A stretch of 64,000 nucleotides of DNA from Owenia fusiformis (lineage: Eukaryota > Annelida > Polychaeta > Sabellida > Oweniidae). Both the position numbers and the translations under genes were made by a program. The notes under the pieces are model-generated. The model did no database searches. It saw only the letters and a program-made list of their open reading frames with translations, and was not told the DNA's origin. Shown here in pieces: positions 12,183 to 26,700 of this stretch; position 1 is the stretch's first letter; every line of letters begins with the position of its first letter. Location of the stretch: assembly GCA_903813345.2 (NCBI GenBank), contig CAIIXF020000006.1, forward strand, positions 22,513,936-22,577,935. Reading direction: 5' to 3'.

Positions 12183-12385
12183 GCTAGCCCTTATGGCTCA
12201 GGGGTAGAGCGTCTAACTGAGTGGGAGGTCCTGGGTTCGATTCCCGTATGGGGCATTGAATTTAGCACATTCTCTTTCGAGTCTAGTATCTGGCTCGGTG
12301 CACTACAGCTCCCCGACGAGCGTGCCAAAGGGTCGTTACACATCAATACTGTAAGTAGAAATAGTACAACTACAGAGTAGAGCAC
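12183..12385 (+). mobile_element. tRNA-derived SINE
   Basis: GCCCTTATGGCTCAGGGGTA then GAGCG gives a good D-arm and A-box; GGTCCTGGGTTCGATTCCC gives a T-arm and B-box. The acceptor stem has at least two mismatches next to the D-arm and the anticodon arm does not close well. Non-tRNA sequence follows to about 12385. The 3' limit is uncertain. Confidence 0.55.
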
Positions 12386-12639
12386 AATACATATTTATGA
12401 AATAAGTGCAAGGTGTCTTTAAGACATTGATGGAACATTGCTAAGAAAGTGTCTTAAGACATTAATTAAACAAATGCAATGTGTCCGCAGAACATATCAC
12501 AATACACATTGATGAAACAATATAAGTTATTGAATGATTTGAAGTGAAATACAGGATATATTCTGCTCGAGAAATTCCGTATTGGAACGAGACGAAGTCG
12601 AGTGCCAATACAGAATATCGAGTTTTTATCGTGTGCTTC

Positions 12640-12732
12640 TCTGTATTGCTACTGAGATTGTCCCCTCCGTACCAATATTTTCTGCATTGCGACGGAGATG
12701 ATCAACGGGGACAATCTCAGTAGCAATACAGA
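12640..12732. repeat. Perfect 26-bp stem hairpin
   Basis: TCTGTATTGCTACTGAGATT plus GTCCCC at 12640-12665 is exactly complementary to 12707-12732, with a 41-base loop. Probably a MITE or foldback remnant. A degenerate pair (GTATTGG...CCAATAC) lies just upstream at 12581-12611. Confidence 0.8.
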
Positions 12733-14380
12733 TTGGTACAGCACAAGAACTGACCAATCAGAGGGCTTCATTTTACAGATCATACGATAATATGAATTGT
12801 GTAGAAGAGTGCAATACGTTTTGAGATGAATAAAGCACAATTACTTTTGGAGAAACAAGTGACAGGTGTGTGTAGGACAGAGTTGTAGAAAAATGTATAT
12901 GTATAGCACAATACAGTTCAGCTTTAGTGCACTGCATGTGACAGTCAATCGTCATTTGTGCCACACTGGCAATTTTTAAACAACAGAAAATGTCTGTGAT
13001 GATAAATTCTATTTGTTTTAATTTTATATGTCGTGTCTTGTTGTAGTTGTAAATAGATTCTTATTCTAAAATAATATGATCATGTTTTGTTTGTATTTTT
13101 AATTAAGTACATGTATCTTCGGAATCTTAAATTCTAAGGCTCTTGAAATAAGCTTAAACGGTGTTGCATAATTTCGCGGGAGATTTTAAACATTGCGTCC
13201 GGCATAAGTAGCCTTGACCTTTCGAGGTCATTGGAGCCAAGATGGACGAGGTGTCGAAAGGCACTAATTAAACGATTAATTAATATAGCATTCCTCATTT
13301 CTTAACTAGTTCAATCAATACAACGAGTGTTGATCACCAAATAAATACAACTTACCAAAATAGCTATGGTCAACGTGTATTTTATATAATATAGTTTCAA
13401 GAATATTTTTTATCAATTTAAAAAAATTGCAAAACGCACATTTTTACCCAAAAACTCACTTCGACACGTATTTCATCTTGGCAAACCTCAGTATCAATAA
13501 ATGAAGCCTTTACCTTTCATTCATATTTTCAACATACCAATATATTCTAAACTATTACGTCTACAGTATGTTACGAATTCGAGATTTAAGGCCTATGTTA
13601 CGATGGCAGTAGCATGCAGTAGTGTCGTTTTATATGTTATTTTCTCTCTGGACTACACGGTGTATCAAAAAATGCAACCTACCTAACACTGCTTATCTTT
13701 TTAACCAATAGAGTCAATTTAAGCTGGTTTAATCCTCTCAAAGTTGACAAAGTTCCATTGCTGCAGTCTGTGTATTGCCCTGAGATAAAATTTTTGGGAT
13801 TCAGGTCTCGGGAGTGGGGTATCTGGGTTTGAAGGCTCTCCGAGATACTGTTGGGAACTATTGGGCTCACCCATTAACACCATTCATTTATCCCAGAACC
13901 CTCCAAAGCTCTATTTGAAGCACACTCTAAAACTAGTTGATTGCACTGCCCCCTTTTTAAGAATAGTCTCTCAATACCCGAAGACTATGAGTTTCAATTA
14001 AAAGATAGATATCTGTCTGTGATGAAAACATTTCAACTAAGTTAACCATCGCAGGTCTATTAAATATTAAAGTGTGTTTATGTTCTACAGTATTCATTTA
14101 ACATGTTAATATTAAACTGAATGTGTATCAGATAAAAACAAACACGTTTGAGTGTTCGATCGATATACTAAAGTTATTATAACGCCGAACAGATTGATTC
14201 ATTTATTAAATGATCATGGACTTTGAGCCTTGTTCATGAAGATAGTATTAAAGTCAAAGTAGTTTGAAGCATTATTCTCTGAAGCATCGAACTTTATTTT
14301 GTTTCTATTCTTTATTAGATACTATCTATTCATATACAGATTTGTGTTCAAGAACATTTTTCCTTGTGTTTACCTATCAT
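12733..14380. other. Intergenic stretch upstream of the P4-ATPase gene
   Basis: AT-rich, with no recognisable coding exon. GCCAAGATGGACGAGGTGTC near 13231 has a start-codon-like context but no donor follows, so I do not call a gene. It may contain the P4-ATPase promoter. Confidence 0.4.
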
Positions 14381-14485
14381 AAGGAAGGCAAGCACCGAGG
14401 AGCTGTGTTTGAATATTTTAAGTGGTACGGTACAAGCAGGGGAGTAACCACTGGAGGGATTACTAAGCTGTCGGCCATTTATACG
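14381..14485 (+). other. ATP8B: Possible 5' UTR exon of the P4-ATPase gene
   Basis: A more GC-balanced block ends in TATACG|gtaagg, a good donor, and the next acceptor is tttcag at 14682, just before the start-codon exon. No family similarity appears in any frame, so a non-coding 5' exon is the simplest reading. The start of the block is approximate. Confidence 0.35.
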
Positions 14486-14704
14486 GTAAGGAGTCAGATG
14501 AACATCATGAAGCACATAGCACACTGATCATTTGTAGGTATATTCCAGAAGCATAGACGAAAGTAATCAAAAACAGTGATTCTCTTATAAGAGTTGTCCT
14601 GCCATGATAAACGAACACTTCAATATATATTTTCCTCAGAGACTATTTGAAAACCGGATGTGAATACATTTATTTATTTCAGAAGAAAAATGATGGTCTG
14701 AAAG

Positions 14705-17700
14705 ATGGGGATATTTACTAGACGGAAACCTTTACACGAATCTCGTAAGTCAACATTTTCTCTATGCAATATATTGGACAGCATAATCCCAGATTGAGAC
14801 AGGCTATTCTCTGTCTAGAGTATACTGACACAGTAATTTCCTTAAAGATTAAGAAAAATACCTAGTATCTATTGCGATACGGGTCAAAATCGAGAATCCC
14901 TGGTGATTGGCCCGTAGCTTTAAGAAAACAGTAAGAAATGCCTTAATTGCATTCATAAAAGCAACATTTTTGTAACTGTAACATTTGAAAATGAACTTAA
15001 TTCGAGACCCTTGTATAAATAATTGTATACAAATAAATCATGTATGTATATATACTTACATCAAATAGCAGTTACGTTGGGTCGTCGTAACCCAAACTTC
15101 AATGAAAACGGTATAGTGAATAACCACGTCGTTTTATTTATCTTGCTGTTCGATCGCATTTCTGAAATGTGTACTTTTTCTGTATCGTTATCAAAATTTG
15201 AAAATATTTTTTAATCATTCAAATATCATTTATCGTTACTTAAAAATGTTTGAAACTTTTCGAAGTTGACATCCGAAACAAAGTTAAGAAATATTCAATT
15301 TCCCGCCAAAATATTTGAATTTCCAGCATTGAATAGATCAGGTAAAGAAACATTATTCTAGCCATTTAGTTTTGTTTAGTATGCAATATAATTTATAGCA
15401 ACTTTTATTTATCTCATCTGGGTAATTATGTAGTGTTTTCATTTTGAAAATGAATATTTTGAAAAAATAAGTGGTTATCATGTTCTTAATATTTTTGTAC
15501 CATTGACTTCGATGAAAACTTTAATTTAAAATGTATATTTCTTTTACACGTTTATGAATTTTTCTTTCAACACAAAATATATTAGGATGTACTCTATGTA
15601 TTAGTGTAAATTACTTCTTATTAATAGAGCATGGGACAACCAAAATTTCATTTAAAATAAGTTCATAATCTTCAAAAGATTCTTTTAAATGAAAGAAAAA
15701 AAATTCATATATTTTAATAACATCGGGTAAGACTCCCATACAAGCCAGAGTTGTTTAAAAACCTTCCCAGGGCCTAACGATAAATAACAATACTATGAAA
15801 GAATGCTTGATATGAATGACATCATGTTCATAACAAACATAAATGAGGAAACTTCACATATTTGGTGTTGTTTTATTCAGATGAAACCTTCAAATTGTAT
15901 TCACGAATCATCCCTTGACAATTGTGTTACAGGAACACATTCTGGTGCTGGTCATTTCAAGTTTTGAGTCTAATTTTGTATAGCACTAGTACTACCAAAA
16001 GCTCTAATTATGTCAACGAACATAATTGGTATGATGTCATGGAATGAAGTCAAGTGAAGTCAAGAATAAAGTGGTTTTAAACTTTACATGGAGCCTTTAA
16101 TGATAGGATTGTATATGCATTACATATATCCAAAGACTATATTTCTGCAAATCTTCAAATCTGAAAAGATATTTGAATCTGATGAAGTCATAATTTTACT
16201 TTTGAAATTCTAGTCTAGTTTAGTCCCACATATTAATCCAAAGGTTAAACTATAAACTAGATAACGTAGATAGTTGTGATTGTTGATAAGCATTCTGTTG
16301 ATAAGCACCCCACGCACAGAGCATTAATTCTTTATTGAATCATTCAAGTTTAGTTAGTATGTTTAATCGTCGATTTGATTATATTTCAGAAACTCATCGA
16401 GAAGTCCGAGCAAATGATCCGATTTTCAACGATTCCTTCCAATATGCAGTAAGCTTAAGAAACGACATTGTCTTCATTCATAATTTACCATAATATATTG
16501 CTATGAATCACATTGTTCAGCACAGCTCCACTAGTTCCAAAGCAGTATAACGGCCGTAATTATGGCAGACGAAAAAAGCAGATGACGCCATAAATTTTCA
16601 TTGATCACAATGTAAACTCATTTTTGGCTTTTGCATAAAGAAGAACACTTTTTAATTCTAAATTGCATACTGCTGCTTTCAGTTTAGATGTTTATTTTTA
16701 GCCATTCGTACATAAAGTGTTGTATAATAGTTTCATAACTTCGGAACTACAATTTTATTATAATTTAAAACAAAACCAAAAAAGGAATCTGGTGCAAGCT
16801 TTTGATTGAACGAGCTCGACCCAAAATTTTGTTTATTTTACAGAACAACTTCATTAGAACATATAAGTACACTGTCTTCACCTTCCTTCCAAAGAATCTG
16901 TTTGAGCAGTTTCAGAGAATTGCAAATGCCTACTTCCTTTGTCTTCTAATTCTTCAGGTAGGTTATTAAATACAATTGGTTAGAGTTATAGTACGGGAAG
17001 TAGCTCCACGGGTCTAATATAGATCATAGTTCCTATTTAGGATCGAATTGAAGTGAGTGTTATGTCATAGGATTAACCATTTAGATGATAAGTAATAGTA
17101 TATACAAGTAAACATTAATATGAGAAGGCATCCCCTTTAAGTAACATATGTAAATTCTATCACTTTGATAATTTAATAATGTTACAAAATTATTAAGTCT
17201 CATGCTATACATATGCACTGATATTCCTATAGACATCTACAGTAGTACCCAGTACCCACCATGTAACCATGTACAAACAACAATTAAAACAAATTAAAAC
17301 GATTAAAGTAAATAACTACTAGTATATAAATGAAACGTAACGTGACGTATGTCGTGTGTTACTAGTTTTCTCACCATGATTTGGTATTATTATAGTCTTT
17401 GTAGATGGTTTGCGTGATCGTTTGCACTGAAATGAACAATTAGCTGGGCATAGGATAGAGACAATACTCAATTTGCAATGTTTGGATCGAGGAACATCTC
17501 CTATAAATGAGATACGAAATTCCTAGACATTTCCTTCCAATTCTCTATTATCATTAAACAAAGTCAAGGTCACACACGAGTCAATTCTCAAACTTATATT
17601 GCAGGTTTGATTTGTCAAGGTTTAATATATAAATACGAGGGGTGATCAATAAGTAATGGACGCTTTTTTACACAGCTACTTTTTATAGACCAATTCCTTT

Positions 17701-20700
17701 GATTTTCATACCAGTGATACATCATTCAATTATCTATAAACTCTGAAGATTTGAAGACAAAATATATAGTGCATGTTGATATATCCTTATTTCCATGAAG
17801 GAGGTACAGGTACCCCGGGACCGACATTTACGTCACATATTCAGTTTTCAGCCAGTTTGGCAAATTTCAGTTAGATTTGAACTTTTTATATGCAACAAGT
17901 GTTGTGTTGTTTGAAATATTTTGCTGACTGGTAACACAAAAACAGAAAGTATTGTGATGTCAGAGTGTTGTGTGGAAGGAGTTTGCATGTCAATTTGAGA
18001 AAGCATTGTGGAAGAAGGGGTTGGTGAGAGAAGGGAACACCCTACTCCATATGGACAATGCACCTGGCCACAGATCTCAAAATGTTCAGAAAACAATATC
18101 TCTGGACCTCAAAATTGAGCCCTTGGCCAATGCACCATATTGTCCAGATCTGCTCACATGTGACTTATTTATTTCTATACTACTTATTTCTATAGAGAAA
18201 GGACACAAGTTTATTGAAATTGATGAAACAAAACAACCCGTGCAACTGCATTTTGCTACCATGTCAGATTCAGCCTTGTCTTACAATATTGAGTTAATAT
18301 GATGAGGCATTGTGTACATGTAGCACTTGATGGAACCTATGTAGAGGGCCATGTGGAATGAATGTGGCATAATACCACATAATGATGATAAATTTTCAAA
18401 ATCAACTATGGCATAACAAAATGGGTAATTCATAACCGTAATGGTTTGTTTTGTTCAGCCTGCATTCAACTGCATTGCATGTTAAACAAGCTAAAATAGC
18501 TTCAGAATGTTTGACCTATACATCACGGAAATAAAGATATATCAAAATATATTACATGTTTTATTTTCAAATCTTCAGAGTTGATAGATAATTGAATGAT
18601 ATATCACTGGTAAGAAAATCGAAGGGATTGGTCTATAAAAAGCATCTGTGTAAAATAGCGTCCATTACTAATTGATCACCCCTCGTATATACTTAAATTT
18701 TAATAGTCTTACACACTGCATGCTATCTCTTTTGTTTATAGTTGATACCCCAAGTGTCGTCACTGACTCCCTTGACAACAATAATTCCGTTAATATTTGT
18801 GCTCACCTTAACAGCTGTGAAAGATGCTTCTGATGATATAGTAAGTAAATAACTTTGCATTCGCATAAATTTACATAATATCTATATTGCATTTTGTTAA
18901 TATTGCATTACATGTTTTCACATGATATTTATATGTTGTATACACTGGTTCTTATATTTCATTTATATGTTCATATTAACATTGACTTTATATTACATAT
19001 TACTTATTCATTACATTTATATTGCATTTATACATTACATGTAATGTTACATGTAGAGTATAAAGTTTAATGTAAATAAGTGCGCTCGTGGGAATTTCAT
19101 ACCTAAGATGATGGGATTTACTAAATGGGACAAAGATATAAAAAAAATTGCCCCCTGTTCATGAGAGCATTATTTAATAGTTAATAGTAGATCTCGTAAT
19201 GTTACTAAACTTACATGCAAACCTGTCACTTTCTAATGTTACGTACAAAACTGGGGACAATTAGCGTCTTTATTTTGACTCTAAGGAGTGGTATCGATTT
19301 GGAGAAATATTTTGACACGCATTTCTCTTAAACCAGTCATCAAAACACTCTGAAAATTTTACACATCGTCAATTTAATGGTCATATTTTGGATGGTAACA
19401 TTATAATTTGAATTATATATATATGATTTTCTCTATATTGTTTTAGAAAACACATCAAACACTTCTTTCGTTCTCGGTATCATATGTTCGGAATGAAATG
19501 AAACATCTATCTGAACCTCATTGGAACAAAACGACATAAACACAACGTGTTTAGGTCCCTCAATATTGTACAAAGGAAAGTTTGGTTGATTTTTAAAAAT
19601 ATCTTGTTTATGAAATAAAAGGTTTATCTTAATATTTATAAATTTGCATACTTTTTGTGAAATCAACCAAAATTTCCTTTGTATAACTATAATATTGAGA
19701 GGTCTAAGAAAATGTTGTATATGCTATTTTGTTCCAACAAGGTTCGGAACGACATTTTATTTCATTCCCAAATATTTGTAGAAAAGAACAAAAAACAACT
19801 GCACTAAAAACAAAAAATGTTAACAAAAACAGTTATAAAAAAATATATAACTAATTTTTGCATTACATTTTTTTTTTTTTTTTTTTTTTATATATATATT
19901 TCAAAATCATTTTTACAATGAATGTTCAAAGAATTAACAATTAATAAAATAAGATCCCAGAGGATTGAAATTAGAAACACATGTCTTCTCCCGTAAACAC
20001 AGTAAATCTCACTCCAGGAATTCCTGAAAAGTGCTTATTAAGTGTTTATACACAGAAGAAATATGTCAATCATATTTCACCCAGTAAAGATCTTATTTTG
20101 AAAAAGATGGAGTATACACAATAAGTCCAAATTTAGTCTGTTCCAAGGTTAGATAATCATATTTATGTGTCCTGTGGATTCTGGTCAACAGCCTGGGGTA
20201 GGGAAAGAACTTTGTCTGTGCCATCTTTAATGAACTCAAAGATATGATCATGTATCCATTTAAGTCCTTTCTGTTCACTGACACAGATGCTGTTAAGAAG
20301 TATTTCATGGGCAATGTCAATCCATTTTGCCTCAGGGTCTTTAAGTAATGTCCCTTGTATCTCAGATTCTTTCATGTCATGGGATATAATCACAATAAAG
20401 TCATCAAGATTAGCAATATATACATCTATGTTCTCATCTCCACGTTGTTGATGAGCTAGAAAGGTATCATGTATGACAGTGTTACGCTTACTGTCTTCTA
20501 AACGTGACTTTAGATCATCGCTGTTAAACTGTTCCTTACTAAGCTTGCTCTCAACAACTGTTGCTTTTATTAAGGTTTCATCTGTGTTTGTAGCAATATT
20601 CTGTGTGTGTATCCTTGCACTTACTGCTTTACTTTCAGTTTGAGTAATATCAGTTTGTTTATCTGTATTCATAGAAATATTCCGTTTTCGTATCCTAGCA

Positions 20701-23700
20701 CTTACTGCTTTACTTTCAGTTTGAGTAATGCTTGTTTGACTACAGGAATCATTTGACAAAATACTGTCTGTGTTGCTTGATCTATTCACTGTCTGACTTT
20801 TGTATCGAGAATTATTCATTTTGGTTGATAGACATTGGAGTTTAAGTTTTGGTTCAGTTTGTTTTTCGTCCAAACATTTCATTACATTATCGGTGGTCTG
20901 TGTGTTTAATTCCTCTCCAGATGGCTGTTTATCACTTTGAATTGATGCAGGTTCCATACATATTGTGTGTACTCCAACATTTTCATGTGTGTTTTGATAT
21001 GGTCCCTCACTGGTTACACTAACTTGTTTTGGTATGAATGGCTTTGCTTTAGACCAGTCAGCTTCACTCAGAGGTGTTGAGGTATGATTGCCTGCTAATT
21101 TCCTATTGTTCTCAGTTTCATTATAAAACATAGTATTGTATTGCGAATCATTATCACAGCTGGATTGTTTTAAGTGAGAGTTGTTGAACTGGGTCATTCT
21201 AACTTGGTCTCTATGTGCTTGTTTTGTATTTTGCCTGACCTCTTGTCCAGTATATTCACCTGTTGTAAATCTCAAACTTATAGTTGTATATAATCCATTG
21301 CCTTGCATTTTATAGTTGTAAAACATCTGTCCTTGCAATTTTAGTAATTCCAATAAGTTCTCCACCACTTTAGGTAACATATCCATTATATTTTGAGAAA
21401 TTATATCGTAGAATTAGTCACTTTTATGCTAAAAAATGACCAAATTTAGGAGCTCTAAAAATTGCCAACCTGTCCAGTAAGGGACCATTACATTGTTGCC
21501 AATCAGTCAACATTACATACAGGACCGTGTTTTTTATAGAATGTTTTCAACAATTGGTTTAAGAGAAAAACATTGTTGTATTCAGTTCACCATATCGATA
21601 CCTATCCTTTCAGTATTGTATCTGAAGTGATTAAAATAACACTGGTTTCCAAATAAAAAGTACTATGAACTTTAAATTATAATTTTTAGTTATTTAAGTA
21701 GTCCAGCTTGTAAAAATAGCTATTTCTTGTTTTAGCAACGTCACAAAAGTGATGGCGAGGTTAACAGTAGACAGGCATTGGTGCTCAAGGATGGCAAAGT
21801 CACTAGTCAAAGATGGGACAGTATCCATGTCGGGGATATCATTCGCTTGGAAAGTGACCAATTCGTTACAGTCAGTACCACCTTTGCATTACAAACAATT
21901 TTTGATCAATATTAAGAGCACGGGCTTAGATGAATCAAATATCAAATGTTCTTTATGTATTCTATATTTATATACTGGTACCATTTGATGTTGCAGGCTG
22001 ACATGTTACTCCTTACGTCAAGTGAACCGAACGGACTATGTTACATAGCAACGGCGGATTTAGATGGGTAAGTTAATTAAGTTTCACTATTGTAATTTGA
22101 TGCCAAGAAAGGGAAGGAGCCCCAACATCCAAAACAATGCCTAGCACCCATCTCCCGGAACTATTCTTTTTGTAATTTTGTAATCAATATCGCAATTCAA
22201 CCCAAATCACTTTCGTTTTTCAGGGAAACTAATCTGAAGGCTAGACAAGCAATACCTGACATAGCCGAGATGGGCGATGATACTGGCATTTTATCAAGCT
22301 TTAACGGTAAGAACATGTGAATATTCTCCCCGAACTCCTATGCAGTGTCTCGGTATAGACACTGCGGCGGGCAGATTATGGAATCCCCAAAATTTGGGGA
22401 AGATAGTCCCCCTTTTTGTCACAGATGTACTTGTTTTTCACACAACTTATAAAATATATGTTCTTTTATGTTCACCAATAATTATTTTGTCAAAATATTC
22501 CAAAATCAATGAAATATAAGAGCAAATCCCCGCGGAAGGAATTCTGAGTAAAAGTTGTGTTGATAAAAGTTTACCGCACGTGTTGTTTATTAGTTAATAC
22601 GCGCAATTCAACCAATGAAATTGTCTAAAGGACGTTATACACCCGCCATTGGGATCTCCCCATGGGAAAAAAATAATTCATCTGATTTTTCAAAATGAGT
22701 ATTCTGCTTCAATTATTACATTTATATGCATACTAGTATCTTGTTGACCTATATTCAGCACTGTATTGATGTATAGGCCACTTATAAGGGTCATAATTCA
22801 ATCATGAAGTGTAGAGGTATAGATTCCAAACCAGGAAGTATTTTTGTGTCTGTCAAAATCCATTTACATCCTACGCATCCCTGCATCTTATCCAAATATG
22901 TTACTACATAATTAAATATAATAGTATAATCTTTGGTTTTACAAACTTGTTTGATATTTGATAAGTGTAAAAGTTGTTTTTGGAGCATTTTTCTATAGCC
23001 ATTTTGTAGGGAAAAAAATGATGAAAAAATGTACAATCTTTTAATTTTAAGTATGACCTGAATCGATTGCAAACTTCATATTTGCACATTTGATGAGATA
23101 AACCATTTGTGTCGTATTGTGAAATTATTAAGTTTGCAATCGATTCAGGTCATAGTGTATTTTTGGTATTTCTGTGATAATCAATTGAAACCAATGGCCT
23201 CTATTGGGATCTGCTGATATCCTCATGTTAAGTCAATGGTGCACATTCCCATGTAAGTCAATACAACCTTACTGAACGAAATGATCCCTATCTCAGCTTA
23301 TGTGTGTCCGAGCACTTTAATATTTTCCAAAGTATTATATGACATTTTATTCTTCATGTTACACCTACGAATGATTCATTTTGACCATAGGGATATTTGC
23401 CAATAATTGCACATCGTCCTTTTACAATCACGCGACCTGTGCATGGGACGAGAACCAATCACGTCAGTTGTTTATTACGATGTTACCATGCTTACGGTGA
23501 GACACCTGCCCGCCGCAGTGATATATCAGTTCGTATTCTCCCCTCTCTTACAGTTTTGTGTATATGTTTTATACTTACCTTTTGGACTATGCAAAACCCA
23601 TTCAAAATTACCTCGATTGGTATTCAAACATGCTGATTTTTGAAGAATATATTTGCAAAATCAACAAGAGTTTAGTAACATTTTGAAGGTGGTCTCAATT

Positions 23701-26700
23701 TACTAAAAAGGATAATTTGAAACTACGAAATGCCGACTTGGGGTTTTTATCACCAAAATGTTGAGTGAAAAATAGCTCTTGTTAGTTGATATATTTATTG
23801 TCTGTTTACATCAGGTCATATTGAATGTGAAAAACCAAACAACAACCTCACAAAATTTGAAGGAACCTTGAACTGGCATGGGGCAAGTTACTCCCTTGAT
23901 CCCGAAAAGATTTTACTTCGAGGCTGTACCTTAAGGAATACAAAATGGTGTTATGGTATTGTGATATTTGCTGGTAAAGACACCAAACTGATGAGAAACA
24001 GTGGAAAAACAAGATTCAAGAGGACTAATATTGACTTGCTTTTGAACCAGCTCGTCTTAGGGGTAATAAACGACATATTTTGAAATGAACGTGTAACTTC
24101 TGAAATACTAAAAAAGATATATTAAAGAAATGTTTTTTTGACAATCGATATTTACATAAAGGCTAGTGTGCTGACGCAATCACAATTCATGAACGTTTGC
24201 GGACTCCTGACATCTAAATACAATAAAAATGTGTTGAATAATACGATTTCATTGATTAGGGTGGAGTATTAGTAAATTACTAACATAGTCAACTAGTACG
24301 GATTTACTATAGTTATTCAAGTCCACAATAACACCGCACGTTTCCATTTTGTTTTCAAGAATCGAATAGAATCTACAAAACATCAATTCAGTTACTAGTT
24401 AAAATTCTAAAAAGTGAACCAAATAAGTCATTGTTTCTATTGTTACTCTTAACAACTTGATAGAAAAGTTACTTACAAATCATTTGTGCATTTTCCTTTT
24501 AGATATTTTGTTTCTTATTTTCGATCTGTTTCTTGTGCACGATTGGCTCTGGCATTTGGGAATCAGTCGTTGGATATGACTTTCAAGTTTTTCTCGCATG
24601 GGAAAAATATATTCCTGGGAGCCCATGGTTAGGTGGTACTAGGCAAGGTGGAGCAACCGCAATATCACTTATGGTTTTTATATCTTACCTCATAGTTCTC
24701 AATACAGTGGTACCAATATCTCTTTACGTCACGTAAGTAATAGGTCTATAAAACAACGTCTCTTTTCTCGATGGTCTATATTTTAAAAAGTTGTCTTCAT
24801 TCACAATATATCAGTTGCCTTAACTCCACCTTTATGTAAACACCTTGAAAGTCGAAGTTAAAACTTTATAAAGTGATATGGTTATTCTAGGGTGGAGTTC
24901 ATACGTCTGGGGCACAGTTTGGTGATAAATTGGGATGTTAAAATGTACCATAAAGAATCAGACACTCCTGCTAAATCACGAACAACCACACTAAACGAAG
25001 AGCTCGGACAAATTGAATACATCTTTTCTGATAAAACTGGAACACTGACCCAAAATATTATGACATTCAAGAAGTGCTCTATTGATAGCGTGGTATATGG
25101 GGAAAACGAGTCCGACGCTGCAGTAATCAAAATAACAAATGTAGGTATACTTTTGCTCTTACACCCATCAGAGTATTCCGTTCGTCTTTTTGACGTAGCC
25201 ATGTATCTTATATTCCATCCAAGCGTAAATCACAAAGCACCAATATTTGAAAACGTAATGATCCCTTAAATTCTAGGGAGTCGGTCTGCAAGGGTGTAGA
25301 TCCTGGAAAAACGAAATCTAAATACAAAACCTTGCATGGGTACATACATTTCATTAAAGTTAATTTGTGGTAATAATTCTATTCCACATTTCATTTCAAA
25401 TTCGTCCAAGACAGACATGTGCATCCGACTATATCAATTGTAAACATGTTTTTGCAAGGAGCCCACGAGTGACCTGACTGGGTACAAGGAGGACATTCTA
25501 GAAGCTGTTAGAAATGATGACAAGAAAGTGAGAATGTTCTTCCGTCTACTTAGCCTATGCCATACTGTTATGTCAGAGGAACGAGATGGTTAGTAATGAG
25601 ACAACAGGTTATCATCCATAAAGGAATGGAATGGTTGAGATCTTTAATTCAACAGAATTTTATGAACAATGAAAGTTATAAGCTTATTCCACGCTTGCTC
25701 TTCACTGTTGACACTGCGTAGAGCCAAATGATATGAATGAGTGTTACTTGTGGTCAGTTTACACGGCTCTTTGAATTGTATAACATAACGTTTGCAGGTG
25801 TTCTTGAATACCAAGCTCAATCTCCAGATGAAAATGCATTGGTCCAGGCTGCCAGAGAGTTCGGCTTTACCTTCAAAAGACGAACCCCAACCACAATCAC
25901 TATAGAAGTAGATGGACGGGACGAAGTATATGAGCTACTGTGTATACTTGACTTCAACAATGTTAGGAAAAGGATGTCTGTAAGTGTAATTGTCACAGGG
26001 AAGGTCAATTGGGAGGGTCTCAGGGGAAGGCCTCAAGAGGAAGTCATAGAAAAGTCGTCACAGGGAAAGGTCATATGAGGTCACAGGGAAAGGTCTCAAT
26101 GGTAGACAATACTAGACATGGGTAAATGATTGTTGACTTTTAGCCATATAAGATTACTGACTGAGATCTAAGTACCGGATTTAACATACACTGTATTTCC
26201 TTTCTTTGCTCCGTTAAAATGTAAATGACGTCATGGCGTTTATAACTATGATATCATAGATGGATCATTTTTGCAGGTTATTTTGCGAAAAGAGGGGAGG
26301 ATAATGCTTTACTGCAAAGGGGCAGATTCTGTGATATATGAACGTCTTTCTAACAACGAGTACAACGCTAATCTGGCATCAAAAACATCTGGTCACCTAT
26401 CGGTAAAGGATTTTTCTGTTTTCTGTTAATTGAGACTTAGGCGGTAAGCTTAAAACAATAGTTGATATATATTTAAATGTTTTTTGCTGACTATAATTAC
26501 ATATTCTTCATGTGTTTTACAATGTTTTTGGTCATTTGCTTTTTGGCATATGTGCCAATGTATATTTAAATATATATTATATATATAACAAATATATTCA
26601 GACATTTGCTCAAGATGGACTGCGAACACTGTGTCTTGCCGTAAAAGAAATCGATGAGGTTTCGTATCAGATGTGGCAGAAAAAACACCATGCGGCAAGG

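Larger units (their letters stand above)
19284..21609 (-). mobile_element. TIR element carrying a 407-residue ORF
   Basis: Left AAGGAGTGGTATCGAT (19284) and right ATCGATACCTATCCTT (to 21609) are inverted. Similarity extends about 75 bp inward through GGTTTAAGAGAAA. Inside are a foldback (19486-19772), a T-run at 19868-19889 and one long minus-strand ORF. A third end of the family lies at 54950-55052. No transposase motif was found. It sits antisense in P4-ATPase intron 4. Confidence 0.6.

Noticed and set aside
12183-12260. Functional tRNA gene
   Set aside because: D- and T-arms are good, but the acceptor and anticodon stems do not close; a SINE head fits better.
13231-13261. Start-codon-like context GCCAAGATGGACGAGGTGTC
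   Set aside because: No splice donor and a stop soon after; no evidence of a gene.
25980-26100. Repeated GGTCACAGGGAAAGGTC motif after a P4-ATPase exon
   Set aside because: Short intronic repetition of four or five units beginning at the donor site; no further structure seen.
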